Source: Phycisphaerae bacterium
GTDB taxonomy: Bacteria; Planctomycetota; Phycisphaerae; Phycisphaerales; SM1A02
Direction: 5' to 3'
DNA: 11,112 bases
Assembly (NCBI GenBank): GCA_002683195.1
Contig: NYSW01000042.1
Location: 38,649-49,760 of the forward strand
The notes beneath the pieces were generated by a model. The model did not search any database and was not told the DNA's origin. It was given only the letters and a program-made list of their open reading frames with translations. Below are positions 1-7,093 of this stretch, in pieces; position 1 is the stretch's first letter; each line of letters starts with the position of its first letter. A program made the translations under genes and the position numbers.

Positions 1-333
1 GCCCGGATCATTCCCGACGCCTTTCACATGCACATCGGTGACTCGGGCTTCTCCGGCCTCCGGAAGATCCAAGGCGACTTCATCGCGATCTTTCAATTCA
101 ACGATGCCCCGGAATCCCCCGCGAAGAGCGAACTCAAGGACGAACACCGCGTCTTCCCCGGCGACGGAATCCTGCCGTTGGAGCAGTGCCTCCGCGACCT
201 GCGGGACATCGGCTTCGAACGTTGCATCTCCCTCGAACTCTACAACCCGACCTATTGGAAACGGGATCTCCTGGAGGTCGCGCGGGAGGGCCGCGAGAAG
301 ACTCTTCGAGTGATCGAATCCGCTCTGGCCTGA
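1..333 (+). CDS. Sugar phosphate isomerase/epimerase-like TIM-barrel protein (3' end only)
   Basis: The frame is open from base 1 and ends at TGA 331-333, leaving 110 C-terminal residues; the start lies outside the window. The fragment reads like the last strands of the xylose-isomerase-like (AP endonuclease 2) TIM barrel: an FHMHIG segment, then FQFNDAP, an R-V-F-P-G-D-G-I-L-P-L segment typical of this family, and a SLELYNPTYW strand whose Glu is in the place of the usual metal-binding Glu. Family members isomerise or epimerise sugars or inositol derivatives, or are uncharacterised, so the substrate cannot be given. Such proteins are very numerous in planctomycetes, often in sugar catabolism. 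The gene converges on the methionine gamma-lyase gene with only 13 nt between the stop codons and no obvious terminator hairpin. The family call is fairly sure; the function is open. Confidence 0.8.
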   Translation, partial: ARIIPDAFHMHIGDSGFSGLRKIQGDFIAIFQFNDAPESPAKSELKDEHRVFPGDGILPLEQCLRDLRDIGFERCISLELYNPTYWKRDLLEVAREGREKTLRVIESALA

Positions 334-346
334 CCCCGGTGGGTGA

Positions 347-1591
347 TCAGATGATTCCACTTCGGTGCAACGCGTCGTGGAGCTGGGTCCAACGCTGTTC
401 GACGCTTCCCGTGAAGCCGATGGACATGCGGACCAGCCCCGGGGAGATGCCTGCGGCGCTCAGGGCCTCGTCCGTCATCTCGCTCGAGGTGGAGCTCGCC
501 GAACACGACATCAACGTGTCGAAGTAGCCGAGACTCACCGCCATCCAGCCGAAGCCCTCGGTGTTCTGGAGATCCTCCATCAGACCTTCCGCCCGTTCCC
601 GGGTGCCCGCGTCGATCGTGAGCAGCCCACCAAAGCCGTATTCGGGCCGGCCGATTCTTCGGAACAGTTCGTGATCGGGGTGATCGACCAGTCCCGGATA
701 GACCACGTCCACCTTGAGATCCTGAAGTCGTTCCGCGAAGAGTTGAGCCCGCCGGGCATGCTCGGCCATCCGCAACGCCAGATGCGGCAGCCTCAGACTG
801 ATGGAGTGAGCGACCTGCGGATCCATGGTGGGACCGAGGATCATCAGCGGACCGGTGTGAAGATCCATCAACGACCCGACGAACTCTCCCGTGCCCACCA
901 CCGCTCCGGCGATGAAGTCGCTCGCACCATTGACGAACTTGGTGAGTGAATGAACCACCACGTCGGCCCCGTGCTCGATCGGCGTGATCGCCATCGGGGC
1001 GAATGTGTTGTCGATGACCAATCGTGCGTCACCCGCGTGAGCGATGTCGGCCAGACGTGGGAGATCCGCGACCCGGAGGGTCGGATTGGTCACCGATTCG
1101 GCGTAGACGACTTTCGTACGTTCCGTCATCGCCGCCGCGACCGCATCAGGATCGCTGGCATCGACGAAGGTGGTCGTGATACCGCACTTCCGGGGCAGGA
1201 ACTCCGCGAGCATCGCCCAGGTCCCCCCGTACAGGGTGTCGCTGGCCACCACGTGATCACCCTGATCCAGAAGTCCGAGCAGGGCGCCCGAGATCGCCCC
1301 GAGCCCGCTGGCGGCGCAGTAACCGGCCTCTCCGCCTTCCATCGCGGCGAGTTGCCGGCCAAGAACGAACACCGTGGGATTGAAGTGTCGGCCGTAGAGG
1401 AAGCAACCGCCGTCATCCGGGCCCAGACGACCCTGAAAGATGTCGGGCATGGTCCCCGCCTCGAGCACGGTGAAAGTGGTCGAAGCTTCGATCGACATGT
1501 TCACCCCACCGTGTTCACCGAACTCGTGCCGGAGGTCGGCCAGACGTTCGACGGGGTCACCGGCGGGTCGAGACTGATTGGAATCGGACAC
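347..1591 (-). CDS. Methionine gamma-lyase, plant-like (Cys/Met-metabolism PLP enzyme)
   Basis: This 414-residue fold-type I PLP enzyme of the Cys/Met metabolism family would split L-methionine into methanethiol, 2-oxobutyrate and ammonia in the cytoplasm. Visible landmarks are YGRHFNPT at 66-73 (phosphate binding from the partner subunit), Y121 in YGGT (ring stacking), D194 in VIDNTF (pyridine nitrogen), K218 in HSLTKF (Schiff base) and R388 in LVRMS (substrate carboxylate). From memory of the family, the segments NMSIEASTTFTVLEAGTM, LMILGPTM, LMSCSASSTSSE and GISPGLVRMS resemble Arabidopsis methionine gamma-lyase more than Pseudomonas enzymes, and YGGT lacks the Cys of the bacterial YGCT motif. 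A GTG start is chosen because GAAGGAA lies 7 nt upstream. It begins 53 nt after the kinase gene on the same strand with no terminator seen, so cotranscription with the H-NOX pair is likely. Cystathionine gamma-lyase or O-acetylhomoserine sulfhydrylase activity is a less likely alternative. Confidence 0.87.
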   Translation of the reverse strand: MSDSNQSRPAGDPVERLADLRHEFGEHGGVNMSIEASTTFTVLEAGTMPDIFQGRLGPDDGGCFLYGRHFNPTVFVLGRQLAAMEGGEAGYCAASGLGAISGALLGLLDQGDHVVASDTLYGGTWAMLAEFLPRKCGITTTFVDASDPDAVAAAMTERTKVVYAESVTNPTLRVADLPRLADIAHAGDARLVIDNTFAPMAITPIEHGADVVVHSLTKFVNGASDFIAGAVVGTGEFVGSLMDLHTGPLMILGPTMDPQVAHSISLRLPHLALRMAEHARRAQLFAERLQDLKVDVVYPGLVDHPDHELFRRIGRPEYGFGGLLTIDAGTRERAEGLMEDLQNTEGFGWMAVSLGYFDTLMSCSASSTSSEMTDEALSAAGISPGLVRMSIGFTGSVEQRWTQLHDALHRSGII

Positions 1592-1598
1592 GATTTGG

Positions 1599-1605
1599 TT
1601 CCTTC
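1599..1605 (-). promoter_or_regulatory. Ribosome binding site of the methionine gamma-lyase gene
   Basis: GAAGGAA on the minus strand, 7 nt before the GTG at 1589-1591. It supports GTG as the true start and shows that this gene has its own translation signal even if it is transcribed from the upstream H-NOX promoter. Confidence 0.7.
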
Positions 1606-1644
1606 AACGACAGTGAAAACGTGATGGATCCGCCGACGGGAGAA

Positions 1645-3282
1645 TCAATCCCGTGGCGTGCGGACTTGGATCGCCCGCAGGAGTTCCGGAAGATCAAACG
1701 GCTTGGAAAGCACCTGGTCCTCGCCGAAGCCTTCGCGGGATCCGACATCGTAGGCCGTGACCATCACCACTCGGAGCCAGGGCTGCCGAGTCCGCATGAC
1801 CTGAGCCAGTTCCCGCCCGTTCATCGCCTCCATGACGAGGGCGCTGATCAGGACGTCGAAAGGCTGGAGACTTCGATCGGCGAGGGAGATCGCCTCTTCC
1901 GCCGATGACGATTCTTCAACCTGCCAGCCTGCGGCTCGCAGGAGTTCGGCGGTCGCGTTCCTCGCGACCGCGTCGGTCTCGACGTAGAGGATCCGCCGAC
2001 CCTGCCCCTGGTGCTCGGCGTCGGAGGCGGCCAACGGCAGAGTCTCCATGGAGCCCGCCGGGAGATGAAGACGAAAGCAGGTGCCATGCCCCGGCTGTGA
2101 GTCCACTTCCATCGCTCCACCCGACCGCTCGATGATCCACCAGACGGTGGAAAGCCCGAGGCCGGTTCCCTCACCCAGATCCTTGGTCGTGAAGAAGGGC
2201 TCGAAGATCCGATCGCGGACTTCGGCGTTCATTCCATGACCTTCATCCCGCACCTCGAACACCACCCATGCTCCGGGCTGACGCTCCATCCCCATCATGC
2301 TGCGAGGCTGATCATCCTGCTCGTATCGGGCATGCAGCACGATCACCGATCCCGGCTTGCTCGCATCCCGTGCATTCACCACGAGGTTCACCAATGCCTG
2401 TTGAAAGGCCGCGGGATCGGTCCGAACCTGGCTCACTTCCGGATCACACTTGAATTGAAGCGTGAATTCAACCCCGATGAGGGGTTCGAGCATCGCCGCG
2501 GTTTCATCGAGAATGACCTGCACCGGGGATTCCTGAATCTCGATTCGTTTCCGACGGGCGAAGGTCAGCAATCGGCCGGTGATGTCGGTGGCTCGACGAG
2601 TCGCATCGGAAATGAGCCCCAGATGACGATGGGCGTCATCGAGATCTTCGGACATTCGACCCAGCGACGCATGACCGGAGATGGCGGTCAGCGCGTTGTT
2701 GAAGTCGTGGGCCACCCCACCAGCGAGGCGGCCGAGCGCTTCCATCTTCTGAGACTGCTGCAGACGGGCCTCGAGTGCCTCTCGCTTCTCCAGTTCGGCC
2801 TCCAGATCGCGACTCCGATCACGAAGGCTGTCCGCCAACCGCTTGAGATCCCGGTTCACGGATTCTCGCAACTGGAGGTTCACCAGCATGTCGGACAGTC
2901 CTGAATGCGGCGGAAAGTCGTTCAAGTCGAGATTCAGTGACTCCAGGGAACCGATGTCGGTCAGCCAGGGATGCCCGAAGAATCGAATCATTTCATCGCT
3001 GTCGACATCGACCATGAATTCGCCGCGGAGACGTATCCCACGAAGAAAGGGAAGCACCACGACATTGACCTCGCCGTCGGTCCGGGCAAGGCTTGCGAAG
3101 TCTCGAATGCGATGCGGCCCCTCGATCGCTTCGAGGTCGAAGAATCGGCAGGAATCGATTTCGTCGCCCGCGAACGCCCGGAATCGAGGGCCGGCATCAA
3201 CGAAGCGACCAGGCGCATCGAGGGCAAAGTGAAACGGGAAGACCCGATCCAGCAGGGAACGACGATTCTCGGAACCCTTCAA
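1645..3282 (-). CDS. HNOBA-domain hybrid histidine kinase with degenerate receiver
   Basis: This 545-residue soluble hybrid sensor kinase is the likely partner of the H-NOX protein encoded just upstream. Residues about 14-140 match the H-NOX-associated (HNOBA, PAS-like) domain, including HPWLTDIGSLESLNL and a D-F-P-P-H-S-G-L-S-D segment. A charged coiled-coil helix (about 138-178) leads to the kinase core: H box AGGVAHDFNN with H192, N box with N299 and N303, G1 DEGHG at 346-350, F box FEPFFTTK at 360-367 and G2 GEGTGLGL at 370-377. Residues 429-541 form a receiver fold that keeps T509 and K527 (SKPF), but the phospho-acceptor Asp is Ala481 (codon 1840-1842) and the acidic pair is E435/T436. 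No membrane segment is seen. The TTG start overlaps the H-NOX stop (TTGA), pointing to translational coupling; no better start precedes the HNOBA domain. No separate response regulator is visible in the window. Confidence 0.9.
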   Translation of the reverse strand: MKGSENRRSLLDRVFPFHFALDAPGRFVDAGPRFRAFAGDEIDSCRFFDLEAIEGPHRIRDFASLARTDGEVNVVVLPFLRGIRLRGEFMVDVDSDEMIRFFGHPWLTDIGSLESLNLDLNDFPPHSGLSDMLVNLQLRESVNRDLKRLADSLRDRSRDLEAELEKREALEARLQQSQKMEALGRLAGGVAHDFNNALTAISGHASLGRMSEDLDDAHRHLGLISDATRRATDITGRLLTFARRKRIEIQESPVQVILDETAAMLEPLIGVEFTLQFKCDPEVSQVRTDPAAFQQALVNLVVNARDASKPGSVIVLHARYEQDDQPRSMMGMERQPGAWVVFEVRDEGHGMNAEVRDRIFEPFFTTKDLGEGTGLGLSTVWWIIERSGGAMEVDSQPGHGTCFRLHLPAGSMETLPLAASDAEHQGQGRRILYVETDAVARNATAELLRAAGWQVEESSSAEEAISLADRSLQPFDVLISALVMEAMNGRELAQVMRTRQPWLRVVMVTAYDVGSREGFGEDQVLSKPFDLPELLRAIQVRTPRD

Positions 3283-3851
3283 GATCGCTGCACGCCCTGA
3301 CCGCGAGAGACGTACCGAACGCGGAACGCATCGTGCTCGTCGCCGTCCGTGTTCATCGGAAGATGTTCGACCTCCACCACGTCACCGAATCGATCGGCGA
3401 GGCCCTTCACCAACCCGATGACCAGCGGTGCCAGCCCGGGGCGGTGACTGTAGTAGTGCAGAACCAGTCCGGCTTCGTCGGAGTCCGACACCCGGAATCG
3501 AGGCGGTTTGAGATCGGGGAACGCCAGTTTGACCCGGGCGTGCATCTGATCGAGGTTGGCCAGAAACTCGGGCAGCGAGGAACCGGCGGAATCCAGAAGG
3601 TGCCCGTAGCCCTCCACTCCGGTGTAACGGACCCAGTAGCCACCGAATCCTTCGAGAATCGCGTCGGCACCGAGTCCGAGTTCTTCCGAGGCCGCCCCCA
3701 CGAGGTCGTAGGTCAGTGAATCGTCGTAATTCGTCATCGAGACGAAGTCGTCATCCTCGATCTCCGCCCGCCGGCGAATTCGATCCCACGCTTCCTGGCC
3801 GAACTGCTCAACCACCAGTCCTCGAATCGCCTTGTTGATCAATCCGTACAT
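3279..3851 (-). CDS. H-NOX heme nitric oxide sensor protein
   Basis: This 190-residue stand-alone H-NOX (HNOB) domain is of usual length and should be a cytoplasmic heme gas sensor. It begins with the family signature MYGLINKAI and carries the proximal heme ligand H104 (LDQMHAR), the conserved proximal proline P117, and the heme-propionate motif Y-x-S-x-R as Y133, S135, R137. The residue aligned with distal Tyr140 of the Thermoanaerobacter O2-binding H-NOX is nonpolar (about L143 in APLVIG), as in NO-selective members and the soluble guanylate cyclase beta subunit, so NO rather than O2 is the expected ligand; that step is inference from alignment by eye. The ATG has GGAGG 4 nt upstream. The stop overlaps the HNOBA kinase start by 4 nt, which fits the known H-NOX/kinase pairing where NO-bound H-NOX alters autophosphorylation. 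It is the first gene of a probable three-gene operon. Confidence 0.95.
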   Translation of the reverse strand: MYGLINKAIRGLVVEQFGQEAWDRIRRRAEIEDDDFVSMTNYDDSLTYDLVGAASEELGLGADAILEGFGGYWVRYTGVEGYGHLLDSAGSSLPEFLANLDQMHARVKLAFPDLKPPRFRVSDSDEAGLVLHYYSHRPGLAPLVIGLVKGLADRFGDVVEVEHLPMNTDGDEHDAFRVRYVSRGQGVQRS

Positions 3852-3874
3852 GGGGCCTCCGAGGCTGAGAATAC

Positions 3875-3893
3875 CTGATCGCTTTCAGATCAG
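3875..3893. repeat. Inverted repeat CTGATC-N7-GATCAG upstream of the H-NOX gene
   Basis: A perfect 6-bp inverted repeat with a 7-nt spacer lies in the 125-nt region between the divergent H-NOX and SYLF-lipoprotein genes, 23 nt before the H-NOX ATG. On the minus strand a TATTCT sequence directly follows it. Size and position would suit a dimeric regulator's operator, but the half-sites do not match an NO-regulator box that I can name with confidence. Confidence 0.35.
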
Positions 3894-3927
3894 AAAAATC
3901 CGGCCTTCCGCTCCTACATCGGTCGTC

Positions 3928-3936
3928 TGCTAGGCT
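3928..3936 (+). promoter_or_regulatory. Possible extended -10 element (TGCTAGGCT) of the SYLF-antiporter operon
   Basis: TGC followed by TAGGCT would place transcription start near 3943, leaving a leader of about 34 nt that holds the GGAG site. No convincing -35 hexamer is seen 16-18 nt upstream, so support is weak. The resemblance to the TAGACT proposed for the DUF1080 gene in this window is the main reason to list it. Confidence 0.25.
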
Positions 3937-3963
3937 TTCGGGGTTTTTCAGATCCACTTTGAC

Positions 3964-3967
3964 GGAG
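3964..3967 (+). promoter_or_regulatory. Ribosome binding site (GGAG) deciding the SYLF lipoprotein start
   Basis: GGAG lies 9 nt before ATG 3977-3979. It lies inside the codons that a start at the in-frame TTG 3959 would add, which favours the ATG as the true start and gives a clean lipoprotein signal peptide. Confidence 0.65.
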
Positions 3968-3976
3968 TTTTCGCGC

Positions 3977-4561
3977 ATGTATCGATGTCTGCCATCAGTC
4001 CTTTCCGCGGCGGTCGCCCTGAGTGCCGGCTTGTTGATGGGACTTTCAGGTTGCGGCTCCGTGCCCACGACGTCCGAGGGCATGGAAGCGAAGCGAGCCG
4101 AGGTCGTCCCCGTCGCCCGACAGACGCTCGAGACCATGAAGGGACAGGACCCCTCCATCGCCGATGCGATGGAAGGCGCGTACGGATTCGTCGTGTTTCC
4201 GACCGTGGCCAGTGGTGCATTGATCCTCGGCGGCGAGGGCGGAGACGGCGTCGTGTTCGAAGGGCAGGATCCCTGGGGACTCGCCAAGGTCGCGAAGGGC
4301 TCCATTGGTGCCCAGATCGGCGGCGAGGCCTACTCGGAACTGGTGATCTTGAAGACCGAAGCGGCCTTCAAGAAGTTCACCAACGGAACCTTCGGCTTCT
4401 CGGCCGAGGTGACCGCCACCGCAGTCAAGGCCGGGGCCGCCAAGGCCGCTCCCGTGGCCAACGGCATGATCGTGCTGGTCGCCACCAAGGGCGGCCTCAT
4501 GGCCAGCGCCGCCGTGGGTGGCCAGAACTTCACCTGTTACCCGTTCGACCTCGCGCCATGA
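3977..4561 (+). CDS. SYLF (Ysc84) domain lipoprotein, short form
   Basis: The 194-residue product is a predicted lipoprotein: a hydrophobic signal segment ends in lipobox LSGC with acylated Cys26. Residues about 54-184 fit the SYLF/Ysc84 family, with AYGFVVFPTV, GGEGGDGVV, the core GSIGAQIGG (108-116), an AAFKKF segment and a C-terminal KGGLMASAAVGGQNFT that corresponds to the family's GLM...G.KFT ending, so it is not truncated. In eukaryotes SYLF domains bind phosphoinositides and actin; bacterial members are envelope lipoproteins of unclear role, probably lipid-binding. It starts at ATG 3977 rather than TTG 3959 because of the GGAG site. The Kef-type antiporter gene begins 37 nt downstream on the same strand, so the two are probably cotranscribed. 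A second SYLF lipoprotein lies on the far side of the antiporter. Family assignment is good; function is unknown. Confidence 0.87.
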   Translation: MYRCLPSVLSAAVALSAGLLMGLSGCGSVPTTSEGMEAKRAEVVPVARQTLETMKGQDPSIADAMEGAYGFVVFPTVASGALILGGEGGDGVVFEGQDPWGLAKVAKGSIGAQIGGEAYSELVILKTEAAFKKFTNGTFGFSAEVTATAVKAGAAKAAPVANGMIVLVATKGGLMASAAVGGQNFTCYPFDLAP

Positions 4562-4598
4562 TCCACCCCGCTCCGATCCGCCTGGAGAGCATCGCCTG

Positions 4599-6356
4599 AT
4601 GGATTCGAGCGAGAGCTGGAGATTCCTCGGCGAACTTCTCCTCCTTCTTGGAGGAGCAGTCGCCGCCGGCGCCGCACTCGAGGCGATCGGCGTGAGCGCG
4701 GTCATCGGTTACCTCCTCGCCGGCGTGATCCTCGGACCGGGCCTGACCGGATTCGTCTCCGACGTCCAGCCCTTCGAACTCGTCGCCGAACTCGGTGTCT
4801 CCCTCCTTCTCTTCTCCATCGGACTGGAGATGACTCCGGCGAAGCTTCGCGGCTTCGGATTCCGAGGGGCGCTGGTCGGTCTGATGCAGGTGACGCTGAC
4901 CCTGGTCGCCGCAGCGCTCGCCGCGAGCGTTTTCGGCTTCAGGGTGGGCGAGTCATTGGTCATCGGCTGCATGGTGGCGATGAGTTCCACCGCCGTGGTG
5001 GTCCGGCTGATGGTGGATCGAGGGGAAATCGATGCCCCGCGAGGTCGCGAAGCACTTTCAGTGCTTCTCGCTCAGGATGTCGCCGTCGTCCCCATGCTGA
5101 TCATGGTCGGAATTCTGGGATCCATCGGCAGCACCGAGGGCAGCAACGCCCAGATCGCGGCCGAGGCCACCGAGCAGCTTGCCGGTGCGGCTCTCGGGCT
5201 GCTGCTGGTGATCATCGCGCTCTCGGTGTTCGGAATCTTCGTGATGCCTCGGATCCTCGGGGCATCGGTCTTCCGAAAGAACCGTGACTTTGCGATCGTG
5301 ATCGCCATCATCACCTGCATGGCCGCGGCCTGGGCCAGTCATTCACTCGGACTTTCTCCGGCACTGGGCGCCTTCGTCGCCGGACTCGTTCTGGCCCGGG
5401 TGTCCTTCGCCCGCCAGATTCGCGCCGATACCGGGGCCCTCCGCGCCGTCTTCCTCACCCTCTTCTTCGCTTCCATCGGCTTGCTGGCCCAGGTGGGCGA
5501 TCTGATGCAACCCAAGATCCTCGCCATGGTCGGCGGAATCCTGGTCATCGGCCTCACGTTGAAGATCGCGATGACCTGGTTCGCCATCCGGATGACCGGC
5601 GGCAATCGAGTCGTCGGCATCAGTGCCGCCCTGTGCCTCGCCCAGTTCGGCGAATTCAGTTTCGTGGTCGGAAGCGAAGCCCGTGCGAGCGGTGTTCTGG
5701 ACGAGACGCTTTTTCAGGCCGCGATCGGCGCCTCCCTTCTGAGCCTGCTCGCCACGCCGCTCCTCGTCGCCAAGGCCAAGCCAATCGCCCTGGCCATCGA
5801 CCGCGGACTGGTGCGACTGGGAATCTGGCGAAACATCCCGCACATCGAGGACGAACGAGCCTCCGACATGGTCGGACACGTCGTGGTGATCGGTTTCGGC
5901 CCCGCAGGCGAGGAGTCCGCCCGAACCATTCGGCTCGCGGGCATGGAACCCTACGTCCTCGAGATGAACTCCTCCACCGTCGCCCGGATCCGGGCCGATG
6001 GAATGATGGCGGAAATCGGCGATGGATCCAACCGGGAGATCCTCGAGCACATGCATGCGTCGGACGCCGCCGCCTTCGTGGTGACCATTCCAGATCCCGA
6101 GGCGGCCATCGCCGCGGTTCATCAGATCCGAACCCTCAACGCCGACGCGATGGTCGTCGTTCGAGGTCGTTACTCCCGGAGACTCCCGGAGATCACCGCC
6201 GCCGGTGCCGATCACGTGCTGGACGAGGAATCGACGGTCGGCACCCTTCTCGGCGCGACGGTGGTCGCCCGAGGCACCGGCGTGGTCGAAGACCGCACCG
6301 AAGCCTGGCCTCGTCCCCTGGGTCGGGAGACGGGAACGGAGAACGCGGACGATTGA
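4599..6356 (+). CDS. Kef-type CPA2 cation/proton antiporter with TrkA-N domain
   Basis: This 585-residue inner-membrane protein belongs to the CPA2 monovalent cation:proton antiporter family (KefB/KefC/YbaL type) and probably exchanges K+ or Na+ for H+. Residues about 8-395 form the hydrophobic Na_H_Exchanger domain of a dozen or so segments, with SIGLEMTP (73-80), the ion-path LAQD motif (Q159, D160) and GAFVAGLVLA (257-266). Residues about 425-555 are a Rossmann TrkA-N (RCK) domain with GFGPAG (432-437) and E455 at the end of strand 2, which suggests NAD(H) binding and gating by nucleotide. The ATG at 4599 is chosen because it follows GGAG at 4584-4587 and starts just before the first membrane segment; in-frame codons further upstream overlap the SYLF gene. 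No KefF/KefG partner gene is adjacent. The stop lies 9 nt from that of the convergent SYLF gene. The ion specificity cannot be read from sequence. Confidence 0.9.
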   Translation: MDSSESWRFLGELLLLLGGAVAAGAALEAIGVSAVIGYLLAGVILGPGLTGFVSDVQPFELVAELGVSLLLFSIGLEMTPAKLRGFGFRGALVGLMQVTLTLVAAALAASVFGFRVGESLVIGCMVAMSSTAVVVRLMVDRGEIDAPRGREALSVLLAQDVAVVPMLIMVGILGSIGSTEGSNAQIAAEATEQLAGAALGLLLVIIALSVFGIFVMPRILGASVFRKNRDFAIVIAIITCMAAAWASHSLGLSPALGAFVAGLVLARVSFARQIRADTGALRAVFLTLFFASIGLLAQVGDLMQPKILAMVGGILVIGLTLKIAMTWFAIRMTGGNRVVGISAALCLAQFGEFSFVVGSEARASGVLDETLFQAAIGASLLSLLATPLLVAKAKPIALAIDRGLVRLGIWRNIPHIEDERASDMVGHVVVIGFGPAGEESARTIRLAGMEPYVLEMNSSTVARIRADGMMAEIGDGSNREILEHMHASDAAAFVVTIPDPEAAIAAVHQIRTLNADAMVVVRGRYSRRLPEITAAGADHVLDEESTVGTLLGATVVARGTGVVEDRTEAWPRPLGRETGTENADD

Positions 6357-6365
6357 CGCGGCGGC

Positions 6366-7022
6366 TCAGCCCCCCAGCGACTTCCAGAGGGTGGACGCGC
6401 CGGCCGGGATGTCGATGTCACGGTCATCGAGAATTCGACGGGGGGTGATGTCCTTGCCATAGGCCGCACGCATCATCGCGCCGTCGACGCTCACTCCAAA
6501 GCCGCCGATGACGGCCCCCCCATAAAGACCACCGGTCGACGAGATCACCTCGACCCGCGGCCGATCAAGCGGATCGCCCGCGGCCCCGGTCGCGGTCCAC
6601 GCGGTACCCGAGGCTTCGGCGAGGAACTGGGTGCCCTCGAAGACGAAGTCCTCGAAGGACGCGGAGTCTCGGAACACCATGATCATGCTGCCGCTCTGAC
6701 CGCCGATCTGAAGACCGATGCTGCCCGAGACCAGATCGAGCGGAAGCGGCGGTGACCAGCGATCATCGAGCCGACGAATCGCGACGCCATGGCCGATCGT
6801 GAGTCCGATCCCCAGCCCGCCACGACCGATCTCCAGAATCACCACCCCGGCGGCACCGTTGAAGGTCGAATCCCGGATTTCACCATCGAGGCGGAACTCG
6901 TCAAGGACGCGAGCATCCTGGACGCTCTGATGCGCCAGACTCTGAGGCTTGGCACAACCTCCCAGGACGACCGAGATCACGAGCAACACGGAAGAACACA
7001 TCAGTGGAAGGCAACGCTGCAT
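6366..7022 (-). CDS. SYLF (Ysc84) domain lipoprotein, long form
   Basis: This is a second SYLF lipoprotein, 218 residues, divergent in sequence from the one at 3977-4561. The signal segment LLVISVV leads into lipobox LGGC with Cys23. The SYLF domain covers about residues 45-205: GAAGVVILEIGRGGLGIGL, core GSIGLQIGG (100-108), SASFEDF, STGGLYGGAVIGGFGVSVDG and an AAYGKDITPRRIL segment, the last matching the YYG...IL ending of longer Ysc84-type members that the first copy lacks. The ATG at 7020-7022 is chosen over in-frame upstream codons because GGAG lies 9 nt before it (7032-7035) and the longer form would bury the lipoprotein signal. It converges on the antiporter with 9 nt between stops and is separated from the upstream oxidoreductase gene by an intrinsic terminator, so it should have its own promoter between 7023 and 7140. 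Role unknown; probably lipid-binding at the envelope. Confidence 0.87.
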   Translation of the reverse strand: MQRCLPLMCSSVLLVISVVLGGCAKPQSLAHQSVQDARVLDEFRLDGEIRDSTFNGAAGVVILEIGRGGLGIGLTIGHGVAIRRLDDRWSPPLPLDLVSGSIGLQIGGQSGSMIMVFRDSASFEDFVFEGTQFLAEASGTAWTATGAAGDPLDRPRVEVISSTGGLYGGAVIGGFGVSVDGAMMRAAYGKDITPRRILDDRDIDIPAGASTLWKSLGG

Positions 7023-7093
7023 GAAGCACGTCTCCGAAGGGAAGTCGCACCCGGTCCGACTCGATCGGGGCGTCAAGAGCATACGGCTCAACC

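Noticed and set aside
334..346. Possible bidirectional terminator between the convergent genes at the left edge
   Set aside because: Only 13 nt separate the stops, and no inverted repeat with a T-tract is visible there.
950..1624. 224-codon plus-strand open frame opposite the methionine gamma-lyase
   Set aside because: It is antisense to a conserved PLP enzyme with every catalytic residue in place; the composition is that of a shadow frame.
3852..3976. Search for a named NO-regulator box (NsrR, NorR or FNR/Dnr type) before the H-NOX gene
   Set aside because: No sequence matched these consensus sites well; the CTGATC palindrome has different half-sites and was listed only as an unnamed repeat.
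4518..4598. Upstream in-frame extension of the antiporter overlapping the SYLF gene
   Set aside because: The 27 extra residues are Arg/Pro/Ser-rich with no signal function. The ATG at 4599 has a ribosome site and begins just before the first membrane segment.
5343..6215. 290-codon minus-strand open frame inside the antiporter gene
   Set aside because: It is a shadow of the antiporter coding strand, a Gly/Asp/His-rich low-complexity product with no fold or ribosome site.
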